From Streptomyces sp. NK15101 (lineage in GTDB: Bacteria; Actinomycetota; Actinomycetes; Streptomycetales; Streptomycetaceae), in contig NZ_JAINVG010000082.1 in the NCBI RefSeq assembly GCF_020400725.1, positions 1 to 33,616 of the forward strand: 33,616 bases of DNA. The letters are read 5' to 3'. The position numbers were made by a program, and so were the translations under genes. This document shows, piece by piece, positions 22,598 through 29,260 of the stretch (position 1 is the first letter of the stretch; every line of letters starts with the position of its first letter). The notes beneath the pieces are model-generated. The model made no database searches. It saw only the letters and a list, made by a program, of their open reading frames with translations, and was not told the DNA's origin.

Positions 22598-23209
22598 TCA
22601 TGCCTCGGACTGCGTGCCACTGCCGTGGCGCAGCCGCTGGCGATGTTTGCGCATGGACACCTGAGAGCCGCAGCCAGTACTGCAGTACAGCCCTCCCCCG
22701 TTGCGGGTGCGGTCGAAGAAACCGAAATGGCACGGGGGGTTCCGGCACGCCTTGACGCGCCCCCAGTCGCCGCTCTGCGCAAACGTCGTCACCGCCGCCA
22801 GTACGGTTCCGAACACGTGCGGCACCCCTGCCTGCGGCGAGGCCAGCTCTACACCACCGGCCGTGACCACCGTCGCCAGCGGGTAGAGCGAACCCACACG
22901 TCGCAGGTGCCGCTCGGCACGCTGCAGCGGCTCACCCAGACTTTCCTCATCGCCCGAGTGCGCGAGCAGTACGGTCACCAGGGCGTCGCGCAGCTCGCGC
23001 GCGACCGCCGCGTCAGCGTCGGTCACCACGGTTTCGCCGCCGAACTCGTCGCGTTCCGCCAGCCATGCCGCGAACGAGTCCCCGTCCCCGAACAGCTCCT
23101 GGCGACCCGATCCGTCCGCGCGCGTGTTCACGAACGCGAGAACGGTCTCCACCGTCGGAGTGACGGTGCGCGGGCTGGGTCTGGGGGATCCGGCTGCCGT
23201 AGCGGTCAT
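22598..23209 (-). CDS. CGNR zinc-finger-type (ABATE domain) regulator with a divergent motif
   Basis: A 203-residue protein from ATG 23207-23209. GGGAGG is immediately adjacent to this ATG; upstream ATGs at 23224 and 23239 are alternatives. The N-terminal ABATE domain includes VETVLAFVNTRADGSGRQEL and ADAAVARELRDALVTVLLAH. The C-terminal zinc finger has CRNPPCHFGFFDRTRN and YCSTGCGSQVSMRKHRQRLR. The four metal cysteines are present, but the signature CGNR reads CGSQ. Such proteins are treated as stress-linked transcription regulators. It is divergent from the SDR gene at 23314, which it probably controls. Confidence 0.85.
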   Translation of the reverse strand: MTATAAGSPRPSPRTVTPTVETVLAFVNTRADGSGRQELFGDGDSFAAWLAERDEFGGETVVTDADAAVARELRDALVTVLLAHSGDEESLGEPLQRAERHLRRVGSLYPLATVVTAGGVELASPQAGVPHVFGTVLAAVTTFAQSGDWGRVKACRNPPCHFGFFDRTRNGGGLYCSTGCGSQVSMRKHRQRLRHGSGTQSEA

Positions 23210-23285
23210 CCTCCCACAGTACATCAACGGGAGCGGCACTAATCCGGCTAGGGAGCAACTTCCGAGTCGAACCGACGTTGACTAG

Positions 23286-23312
23286 TTGCGAGCTAACGGC
23301 TTACGGTCGCAA
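23286..23312. promoter_or_regulatory. Possible operator before the SDR gene
   Basis: TTGCGA-N15-TCGCAA, perfect six-base halves, ends one base before ATG 23314. TTGACT at 23277 could be a -35 element. It lies in the divergent region shared with the CGNR-type gene, a sensible site for that regulator. Confidence 0.45.
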
Positions 23313-23313
23313 C

Positions 23314-24162
23314 ATGAATGAAACCTCCAACCACCAGGCCCACCTCCGTACATGGCTGATCACCGGCGCCACGTCCGGCATCGGCCGCGAACTGACGCTC
23401 CAGGCACTGGAGAACGGCGACACCGTCTCGGCCCTCGCCCGCGACACCTCTCCCCTGGACGAACTGGCGCAGGCGCACGGTGAGCGCCTCCTTCTCGTCC
23501 AGACCGACGTACGGGACGAGCGAGCCGTCCGGGACGCGGTGGAAGGCACGCTCACACGGTTCGGCCGTATCGACGTCGTGGCCAACAACGCGGGATACGG
23601 ACTGTTCGGAGCCGTTGAGGAGGCCTCCGACACACAGGTGCGTGCCGTGTTCGACACCAATGTCTTCGGAGTGCTCAACGTGCTCCGCGCCACGCTGCCG
23701 GTGCTCCGCGCCCAGCGGTCCGGCCACATCCTCCAGGGCTCGTCGGTCTACGGGCAGTCCGCCCACCCCGGCGTGGGTCTGCTGGCTGCCACCAAGTACG
23801 CGGTCGAGGGGCTGTCGGACGCGCTCGCGGCCGAGGTCGCACCACTCGGCATCAAGGTCACGATCATCCAGCCCGGGATGACCGCGACCCCCTTCCTCTC
23901 CCGCCTCGATGTCGCAGCCGGCCTGGGCGACTACGACCAGACCGTGCGTGAGGTCCAGAAGGGCATCGGAGAGCTGCCGGCGTCCGCGTTCTCCGCCGCG
24001 GCACGGATCGCCGCGGGCATCCGGACCGCGGTCGACAGCCCCAACCCTCCGCTGCGCCTGGCCCTTGGCACCTCCAGCGCGACGGGCATGCGCTCCGCTT
24101 TGGAGGCACGGCTCGCAGACCTGGACGGCTGGCAGCGCGTGACCGACGCCGTCGACAGGTAG
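23314..24162 (+). CDS. Short-chain dehydrogenase/reductase lacking the catalytic tyrosine
   Basis: A 282-residue classical SDR from ATG 23314. The cofactor motif TGATSGIG (17-24) and structural NNAG (91-94) are intact, and GSSVYGQ supplies the serine (143/144). The catalytic lysine is K161 in AATKYAVEGLSDAL, but four residues before it, where Tyr is expected, is Leu157 (CTG at 23782-23784). The C-terminus (IKVTIIQPGMTATPF) is normal for the class. Relatives act on carbonyl or hydroxy groups with NAD(P)H. Without Tyr the usual proton relay is lost, so the protein may be inactive, use another residue, or serve in binding or regulation. It is transcribed divergently from the CGNR-type regulator. 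Confidence 0.88.
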   Translation: MNETSNHQAHLRTWLITGATSGIGRELTLQALENGDTVSALARDTSPLDELAQAHGERLLLVQTDVRDERAVRDAVEGTLTRFGRIDVVANNAGYGLFGAVEEASDTQVRAVFDTNVFGVLNVLRATLPVLRAQRSGHILQGSSVYGQSAHPGVGLLAATKYAVEGLSDALAAEVAPLGIKVTIIQPGMTATPFLSRLDVAAGLGDYDQTVREVQKGIGELPASAFSAAARIAAGIRTAVDSPNPPLRLALGTSSATGMRSALEARLADLDGWQRVTDAVDR

Positions 24163-24234
24163 TACGTCACGGATCCCGCCGGGAACATGACCATGGCGGA
24201 GATGGTCGGCCCTCCTCACCGCCCGGCCATGACC

Positions 24235-24284
24235 GGTGGGTCCGGCCGGTGGGTCCGGCCGGTGGGTCCGGCCGGTGGGTCCGG
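24235..24284. repeat. 13-bp tandem repeat, about 3.8 copies
   Basis: The unit GGTGGGTCCGGCC is repeated perfectly, about 70 bases after the SDR stop. The unit length is not a multiple of three and the site is intergenic. It looks like a recent slippage expansion. Confidence 0.75.
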
Positions 24285-24289
24285 GTCGA

Positions 24290-24498
24290 AGCCACGACAG
24301 ACGGCTTCGACCCGGATCCCTGCACCACCATTGCTCCGCACCCTCCCCGGCGGGCCCCGGCCAGGCCACGTCCTCGCCGTAGAACAGGTCGTGGTGGGCG
24401 GAGTTCCGGTTCTCCACCATCTGCAGCAGGTGCTCGTGGATCCCCGACGCAGTGCGACTGAGGACCGCAGTCCGTTGTCCGACCAGTGCTTTCAGTGC
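24290..24498 (-). pseudogene. Unidentified coding fragment
   Basis: A minus-strand frame with strong host codon use and no start reads ALKALVGQRTAVLSRTASGI, HEHLLQMVENRNSAHHDLFY and GEDVAWPGPAGEG, then dissolves into the 13-bp tandem repeat. It is an internal or C-terminal piece of a larger gene. I do not recognise the family. Confidence 0.35.
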
Positions 24499-24499
24499 C

Positions 24500-24830
24500 G
24501 TCGTGCCGGGGCGTGGTCGAGCTGGACCCTGAGTCCGCGGATGGTCGAGCGGGCGGCGTTCAGCCCGTCGCCCTGGTCCTGAACTTGAGCGTCAGGCCGA
24601 CGACCTGCTGCTCGGGGGGGGGGGGACGCGGGCCTTGAACTGCTCGGTGCCATCCGGTCCGCCGTTGCCGGACCGGCCACCGGAACTGTTCGCCGAGCGC
24701 CTCGCCGAGGCGGGCTTCGAGACTGCGGGCCTGGGCGGCGAGCCGGGCGGTGCGGGCGTCGGCCGCGGCGCGAGCTTCTGAGGGGATGTCCCGACGAAGG
24801 GGACCACCTTCCGCCCAACTTCCTTCAGAC
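24500..24830 (-). pseudogene. Remnant resembling a transposon-associated coiled-coil protein (DUF6262/TnpC-like)
   Basis: The minus strand reads EARAAADARTARLAAQARSL, EARLGEALGEQF, then after disruption EQQVVGLTLKF and, in a second frame, GLNAARSTIRGLRVQL. This heptad-like pattern matches the C-terminal half of small proteins that accompany paired tyrosine recombinases in Tn554-like actinobacterial transposons. The identification is from memory of the pattern only. A 12-base G run (24613-24624) sits at the break. The recombinase genes are absent. Confidence 0.45.
24613..24624. repeat. 12-base poly(G) tract
   Basis: Twelve consecutive G on the plus strand, inside the coiled-coil remnant and at the point where its frame changes. 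It is prone to slippage in the cell and to miscalling in sequencing. Confidence 0.8.
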
Positions 24831-24836
24831 CGTGCC

Positions 24837-25075
24837 CTATGTAGTGAGGTGGGCGAAGCGCTTGTAGCGGCGGACGGCTGCGGCCAGACCGAGAAGGTCA
24901 GGTAGTTGCGGGGATGGCGCTCGTAACGACGGTCGAGCCGGCGGTAGCCAGTCAGCCAGGACGTGGTCCGCCGGCCCCACACGCCGGCCCGCGACCAGAT
25001 CAGGAACCGGCGGTGAGCGGTCGACTTCGAGACGGTCATAAGAAACGGCGTCTGAAGAGGCAGACAGGGAACCGG
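24837..25075 (-). pseudogene. IS5-type transposase remnant
   Basis: From the 5' side: VSKSTAHRRFLIWSRAGVWG, an internal segment of IS5-type transposases, is joined after a deletion to WLTGYRRLDRRYERHPRNYL, the C-terminal catalytic region. A frameshift then gives LLGLAAAVRRYKRFAHLTT and the stop at 24837. The first half of the gene and the central Asp region are missing. Upstream (25080-25300) a further minus-strand piece reads SDFDAAQQFGYAHGKQFTEP, which I cannot assign. Confidence 0.7.
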
Positions 25076-25303
25076 GACGAGGCCGGGCATCCACAGCCAC
25101 CTCTCGGGGTCCGACACTGAAGCGAAGCTGTCCGGCTCGGTGAACTGTTTCCCATGGGCGTAACCGAACTGCTGGGCCGCGTCGAAGTCGGAGCGGTCCT
25201 TGACGTGAAGGGCCTGCTGCTTCCCGTCCTCGGAACGGGGATCGGGCATCGCGGCCGGGCGGCGGAGGCCCATTTCCGCACCAGCGGGAAGCGGAGGCCT
25301 TCG

Positions 25304-25870
25304 TCAGGACAGGGGTGTGCGGTGCAGGTTGACGAGCAGGCGCCAGACCCGCTGCGCGATCTCGGTGGGGGTGGCCTCGATGAGGCCGTGCAGCCAGTCG
25401 GCGAGAACGCCGGCGAAGGCCGCCGCCACGGCCGAGGCGACCAGGTCGGGTTCCGGCGCGCCGGCCAAGGCGCGCTCCGTGCGGCTGCGGGCGCGCAGGT
25501 CCTGGTGCAGCACCTGGCCGAGAGGGCCGCTGCCGCCCGGGCGTAGCAGCTCCCGGTAGAGCCCGCCGTGCAGGGCCAGACGCTCGAAGAAGGCCGGCAG
25601 GGCCGGCGGCGGGGTCGAAGGATCGGGTGAACCGCGCCACGCGTGGAGGGCGTCCACGGCTTCGCGAACGATGTCGGCGCAGGCGTCGACGGCGAGCGCC
25701 TCCAGGTCCGCGTAGTGGAGGTAGAACGTTGCACGGCCGACTGCCGCCCGGCGCACGAGGGCGGCGACGCTGACCTCTCCCAGGGGGCGGTGGGCGCATT
25801 CCTCCAGCAGTGCCTGGCGCAGTTTGGCCCGGGTCCGTGCCGTACGGGGATCTGCCTGCACTTCGGTCAC
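25304..25870 (-). CDS. TetR/AcrR family transcriptional regulator
   Basis: A 188-residue protein from GTG 25868-25870, whose start overlaps the stop of the DUF1304 gene (GTGA), so translation is probably coupled. The helix-turn-helix is in residues about 10-55 (RTRAKLRQALLEECAHRPLG, VAALVRRAAVGRATFYLHYA). The C-terminal domain has FFERLALHGGLYRELLRPGG and VASAVAAAFAGVLADWLHGL, typical of the TetR_C_33-like group. The palindrome ATCATGGACA-N2-TGTCCATGAT upstream of the operon is its likely operator, giving autoregulation and control of the membrane protein. Confidence 0.9.
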   Translation of the reverse strand: MTEVQADPRTARTRAKLRQALLEECAHRPLGEVSVAALVRRAAVGRATFYLHYADLEALAVDACADIVREAVDALHAWRGSPDPSTPPPALPAFFERLALHGGLYRELLRPGGSGPLGQVLHQDLRARSRTERALAGAPEPDLVASAVAAAFAGVLADWLHGLIEATPTEIAQRVWRLLVNLHRTPLS

Positions 25871-26229
25871 CGGGCGAGCAGGACGGCGGCCAGTGCCAGT
25901 GCCCCGGGCAGCGCCTGGGCGACGAAGATGCGCCGGTTGGCGGTGAATCCGCCGTACAGCCCGGCGATGAGCACGCAGGAGAGGAAGAAGACCTGGACCC
26001 GGAACCCGGTCGGGTCCCCTGCGATCAGGCCCCACACCAGTCCGGCGGCCAGGAACCCGTTGTACAGCCCTTGGTTCGCGGCAAGCGGGGCGGTGGCGCG
26101 GGCCGTGTCCGCGTCGAAGCCGGAGAGGCCGCGGCCCGGCTTCTTCTCCCACAGGAACATCTCGAGAACCAAGATGTACGCGTGCAGCGCGGCTACCAGC
26201 GCGACCAGCACGTTCGCAGTTACGTTCAT
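25867..26229 (-). CDS. DUF1304 family membrane protein
   Basis: A 120-residue protein from ATG 26227-26229. Four hydrophobic helices are visible: VLVALVAALHAYILVLEMFL (about 7-26), APLAANQGLYNGFLAAGLVW (about 46-65), VQVFFLSCVLIAGLYGGFTA (about 78-97) and VAQALPGALALAAVLLA (about 103-119). The AANQGLYNGFLA motif is characteristic of DUF1304. Function is unknown; it is an inner-membrane protein often paired with regulators. It is the first gene of a two-gene operon with the TetR regulator and sits directly behind the palindromic operator. Confidence 0.9.
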   Translation of the reverse strand: MNVTANVLVALVAALHAYILVLEMFLWEKKPGRGLSGFDADTARATAPLAANQGLYNGFLAAGLVWGLIAGDPTGFRVQVFFLSCVLIAGLYGGFTANRRIFVAQALPGALALAAVLLAR

Positions 26230-26247
26230 GGGGCATCTCCCGTAAAG

Positions 26248-26290
26248 ATCATGGACAGGTGTCCATGATACCTGAACATGTGTCCATGAT
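26248..26290. promoter_or_regulatory. TetR operator for the DUF1304-tetR operon
   Basis: ATCATGGACA (26248-26257) and TGTCCATGAT (26260-26269) are perfect ten-base halves around GG. A second TGTCCATGAT (26281-26290) follows 21 bases later with a degenerate left half. The main site lies 19-40 bases before the DUF1304 start. The 21-base spacing, two helical turns, would put two dimers on one DNA face. Confidence 0.75.
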
Positions 26291-26504
26291 CTTTGTCGGC
26301 GGTCCACCGACCTGCAGGCAGCGGTCCGGGGCGCCGCGCCCGGGGCTCGGGGCGGCGGAACCGGAGTGGGGGTCCCGGGTCTCTGCCGCTGGACCGCATC
26401 CCGCATGAAGCCATGCATGCCCTCGGTTTCAAGGCGTTCCAGTGGCAATGCGCTCTCGATTGCGGGAGCGATCCCACGCTCTCGTCCCGACCGGGAGGAA
26501 AGCC

Positions 26505-26576
26505 GTGACCGCCGGACTGCCGGCCGAGCACGCCGAGGAGACGAGGGCCGTCTCCGCCCTCCTCGTGGTCCAGTAG
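26505..26576 (+). CDS. Possible 23-residue peptide
   Basis: GTG 26505 is preceded by GGGAGG at a good distance and the frame (VTAGLPAEHAEETRAVSALL onwards) ends at TAG 26574-26576 with host codon use. It may be a leader peptide or the start of a lost gene. The GNAT gene begins 47 bases later on the same strand. No family can be assigned. Confidence 0.3.
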   Translation: MTAGLPAEHAEETRAVSALLVVQ

Positions 26577-26623
26577 TGCCGGACAGCGGCGCGACGGCCG
26601 TCCCCTGAGGCAGGCTGGGCATC

Positions 26624-27136
26624 ATGAGCGACTTGCACGGTACTTCCGTCGTCCTGCGTCCTTCCGCCCTCGAGGATGTCCCCGCCCTCGCCGCCATCCG
26701 GGCCACGCCCGAGGTTCGGGCGCGTTGGCTCGGCGAGGACGACCTGGCCGGGGAGGTCGTCTCCGACCTGGAGGATCCCTCCACCCGCTGCCTGACGGTC
26801 CGGTACCGCGACCGGATCGTCGGCATGATCCAGTGGTACTCCGAGGAGGACCCGGGGTACCGGCACGCCGGGATCGACCTCTTCCTCGATCCGTCGGTGC
26901 ACGGTCGGGGCCTGGGCACCGACGCCGTCCGCACTCTCGCCCGACACCTCGTCGACGACTGCGGGTACCACCGGCTGGTCATCGATCCGGCGGCCGACAA
27001 CGCGGCCGCAATCCGCTGTTACGAGAAGGTCGGGTTCCGGACCGTCGGCGTGATGCGCCAGTACGAGCGGGGCGCGGACGGCACCTGGCACGACGGTCTG
27101 CTGATGGACCTGCTGGCGGCGGAGTTGGTGCGCTGA
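26624..27136 (+). CDS. GNAT family N-acetyltransferase (AAC(6')-like)
   Basis: A 170-residue protein from ATG 26624 with GAGGCAGG upstream. It has the GNAT order of motifs: N-terminal strand VVLRPSALEDVPALAAI, central strand RIVGMIQWYSEEDPGYRHAG, acetyl-CoA pyrophosphate loop HGRGLGTDAVRTLARHL (about 97-113), and the C-terminal NAAAIRCYEKVGFRTVGVMR. The WYSEEDPGYRHAGIDLF stretch is typical of the aminoglycoside 6'-N-acetyltransferase and RimJ-like branch. The substrate is not certain: it could be an aminoglycoside, another small amine or a protein N-terminus. A hairpin follows at 27195. Confidence 0.88.
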   Translation: MSDLHGTSVVLRPSALEDVPALAAIRATPEVRARWLGEDDLAGEVVSDLEDPSTRCLTVRYRDRIVGMIQWYSEEDPGYRHAGIDLFLDPSVHGRGLGTDAVRTLARHLVDDCGYHRLVIDPAADNAAAIRCYEKVGFRTVGVMRQYERGADGTWHDGLLMDLLAAELVR

Positions 27137-27508
27137 GTCCCGTTCTCGCCCCCTGCCCCTCCACCTGACGTTCTTCACGCGGCCGCGTCGGTTCTCCGGT
27201 TCCGGTGAACCGGACGGCGCACGAGGCGGCCATGCGGAACGAGCTGGTGGGGTCACCCCCGCGAGGGAAGAACCAGCGGGAAGAATGAGGGGTGAACAAC
27301 CACGACCGTGGTGAACCACACCGCGAGACCAATCCTCTTGGCCCGGGCGACCACGCTCCCGGCCAAGAGTGGGGCCGCAGTCCAGTCGCTTCAGTCGCCG
27401 GCGACGGCGTGCCCACTGACGGGGGCGCCTCCGCCCGGACAGGGAGCACGTCCATGCCGCGCCGAAATCGGAGCGCCGGGAACGCCGTTGCCCTGTAATA
27501 CTCATCCG
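27137..27508. other. Intergenic region
   Basis: Apart from the hairpin at 27195-27214, which may end the GNAT transcript, and a short ACCAC/GTGGT inverted repeat near 27300-27313, no gene is seen before the ADP-ribosylglycohydrolase start. Confidence 0.45.
27195..27214 (+). terminator. Hairpin after the GNAT gene
   Basis: TCCGGTTC (27195-27202) pairs with GAACCGGA (27207-27214) around CGGT, 59 bases past the GNAT stop. No T-run follows. Confidence 0.5.
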
Positions 27509-28420
27509 ATGATCGATCCGCCGACCGCCGTCCTGGACTCGCTGTCCGGTCTCGCCTTCGGTGATGCCTTCGGCGACTGCTGGTTCGGCATCCTGCGCCG
27601 CGAAGGCACCGCAGCCCTGGAAGCACGAACCCCGCCCCCGGGGCCACTGTGGCGGTGGAGCGACGACACCGCCCAGGCGCTCGTGCTCGTACGGGAACTC
27701 GCCCAGAGCAGCGGTGATGTCGACCAGGACCGCCTCGCCCTGCGACTTGCCGAGGCCTACGCCCACGACACGCACCGCGGCTACGGGGCCTCCATGCACG
27801 ACGTGCTCCGCCGGATCGGCGCGGGCCAGCCCTGGCGGGAGGTGGTCGCCGGACAGTTCGACGGCCAAGGATCCTGGGGCAACGGCGCGGCCATGCGCGT
27901 CGCGCCGCTCGGCGCCTGGCACTCCGCCGACCTCGACGCCGTCGTCGAGCAGGCCGCCCGCCAGAGCGCGGTGTCGCATCACCACCCGGAAGCGGCCGCC
28001 GCGGCGGTGGCCGTGGCCCTCGCCGCGGCGCTGGCAACCCGCAGTCGCGGCGGGCCCGCCCCGGCACGCCCGGACTTCCTCCACGCCATCGCCGCACTGC
28101 TCCCCCACAGCGACGTCCGATCGGGACTGCGGATCGCGGCCCGAATGCCGGCGCACACCTCGGTCCAACACGCGGCGAAGGTCCTGGGATCCGGCTACCG
28201 GATGTCCGGACCCGACACCGCGCCCTACGCCCTGTGGTGTGCGGCAGGACACCTCGACGACCTCCACGAAGGGCTGTGGACCACCGTCGCCGGGCGCGGC
28301 GACATCGACACCACCTGCGCCATCGCGGGCGGAGTGATCGCCGCTCGTACGGGCACCACCGCGCTCCCGCCCGTCTGGCACACCACCCGTGAACCGCTGC
28401 CCCCCTTCACATCGCGGTAG
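27509..28420 (+). CDS. ADP-ribosylglycohydrolase family protein
   Basis: A 303-residue protein from ATG 27509; no strong ribosome site precedes it. It has the family's two metal-binding clusters: WSDDTAQAL with SDDT at 51-54, and GDIDTTCAIAGGVIAARTG with D265 and D267. It also has the N-terminal GLAFGDAFGDCWFG and the central GSWGNGAAMRVAPLG. Such enzymes remove ADP-ribose from proteins (as DraG does from Arg) or from small molecules and nucleic acids, using two magnesium ions. It is cytoplasmic. No ADP-ribosyltransferase gene is nearby, so the substrate is open. All key residues visible to me are kept. Confidence 0.9.
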   Translation: MIDPPTAVLDSLSGLAFGDAFGDCWFGILRREGTAALEARTPPPGPLWRWSDDTAQALVLVRELAQSSGDVDQDRLALRLAEAYAHDTHRGYGASMHDVLRRIGAGQPWREVVAGQFDGQGSWGNGAAMRVAPLGAWHSADLDAVVEQAARQSAVSHHHPEAAAAAVAVALAAALATRSRGGPAPARPDFLHAIAALLPHSDVRSGLRIAARMPAHTSVQHAAKVLGSGYRMSGPDTAPYALWCAAGHLDDLHEGLWTTVAGRGDIDTTCAIAGGVIAARTGTTALPPVWHTTREPLPPFTSR

Positions 28421-28509
28421 GAACCCAGGAAGACTTACGCGTCCATCCGAACAGGGGGTACGGCTCGAAGCGGCGACTGCGCGCCCTCGCGCCCGATACA
28501 CCATCGCAG

Positions 28510-28708
28510 GGGACGGGACCGCAGGGGACGGCGGCTTGGCCGCGAGTCCGGCGGTGGTGGTGAAGTAGACGCGGTGTCCGGTGTCGACCGCGGCCCGGCC
28601 GAGGGCGACGGACGACGAGGGCGACGGACGACATGGTCTCGCCGACGCCGGGAGGTCCGACGACCAGGACCCCGGAGGCGGTGTCGAGGAGGCGCGGGGA
28701 GGCCGGGG
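28510..28708 (-). pseudogene. IstB-like ATPase fragment (IS21 helper) with a mutated Walker A
   Basis: Starting directly behind the MarR stop, the minus strand reads PRLLDTASGVLVVGPPGVGE, then TMSSVAL. The P-loop GPPGVGKT of IstB helpers has Glu for Lys (GPPGVGET). A 16-base tandem duplication (28601-28632) shifts the frame; removing one copy gives ALGRAAVDTGHRVYFTTTAG, the expected continuation. Nothing remains after about 28510 and no IstA transposase is visible. It is a non-functional scrap. Confidence 0.7.
28601..28632. repeat. 16-bp perfect tandem duplication
   Basis: GAGGGCGACGGACGAC occurs twice in a row inside the IstB fragment and accounts for its frameshift. Confidence 0.85.
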
Positions 28709-29143
28709 TCAGGTGGGGGGCCGGGAGACGAAGACCCGTTCCAGTAGGGCGTACAGGCAGTCCCTGTCCTGGTCGTCGAGTCTGTCCAGGCCTTCCTGCG
28801 TGGTGCGCATCTTCGCGCGGATCGCGTCAGTGACGCGCTCGCCCTCGGCCGTGAGGATGACGTTCTTGACGCGCCGGTCGGAGGCGTCGGCCTCGCGGCG
28901 CACCAGCCCTCGCTGCTCCAGCCGGTCGATGATCCCGGTCATGTTGGAAGCGTCGCAGGCCATGGTCCCGGCCAGGGCACGCATCGCGGCGGGCCCCCGG
29001 CGCAGCACGGTCAAGGCCTTGCCCTGGCTCGCCGTGAGGTTCTCGCTCGCCGCCGCGACGGTGAAATCTCCGTAGTAGACGCCGAGCGACACGGAGAGCA
29101 GCTCCATGAGCTGGTTCGTGTCGACGCGGGGGCCTTCTGTCAT
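28709..29143 (-). CDS. MarR-family transcriptional regulator
   Basis: A 144-residue protein from ATG 29141-29143. The winged helix-turn-helix is clear: TASQGKALTVLRRGPAAMRA, LAGTMACDASNMTGIIDRLE, then the wing RGLVRREADASDRRVKNVIL and the closing helix. The N- and C-terminal helices form the dimer domain. One cysteine (Cys in MACDAS, within the recognition region) could be redox-active, but this is speculation. It is divergent from the Old Yellow Enzyme gene, and two matching inverted repeats lie between them. MarR regulators beside OYE genes usually repress them until an electrophile or oxidant appears. Confidence 0.9.
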   Translation of the reverse strand: MTEGPRVDTNQLMELLSVSLGVYYGDFTVAAASENLTASQGKALTVLRRGPAAMRALAGTMACDASNMTGIIDRLEQRGLVRREADASDRRVKNVILTAEGERVTDAIRAKMRTTQEGLDRLDDQDRDCLYALLERVFVSRPPT

Positions 29144-29164
29144 GGGGCCACCCTATCCGGGAAT

Positions 29165-29222
29165 GCTTGACCATCTCAAGCATCTGCCTCTACCTTCTCC
29201 CCATTGCATGAAGTTCTCAAGC
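29165..29222. promoter_or_regulatory. Twin MarR operators between marR-like and OYE genes
   Basis: Site 1 is GCTTGA-N5-TCAAGC (29165-29181, perfect). Site 2 is GCATGA-N5-TCAAGC (29206-29222, one mismatch). The half-site and the five-base spacer are the same, and the sites are 41 bases apart, about four helical turns. Site 1 is near the MarR gene's start and site 2 lies 39 bases before the OYE start. Confidence 0.72.
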
Positions 29223-29260
29223 ATCAAGGTTGTCAAGTAGTAGCCATGAGGAGCGTCCCT

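Noticed and set aside
26429..28504. 691-codon minus-strand open frame
   Set aside because: It lies antisense to the GNAT and ADP-ribosylglycohydrolase genes, both of which have clear motifs; it has no domain of its own and the usual GC-rich antisense openness explains it.
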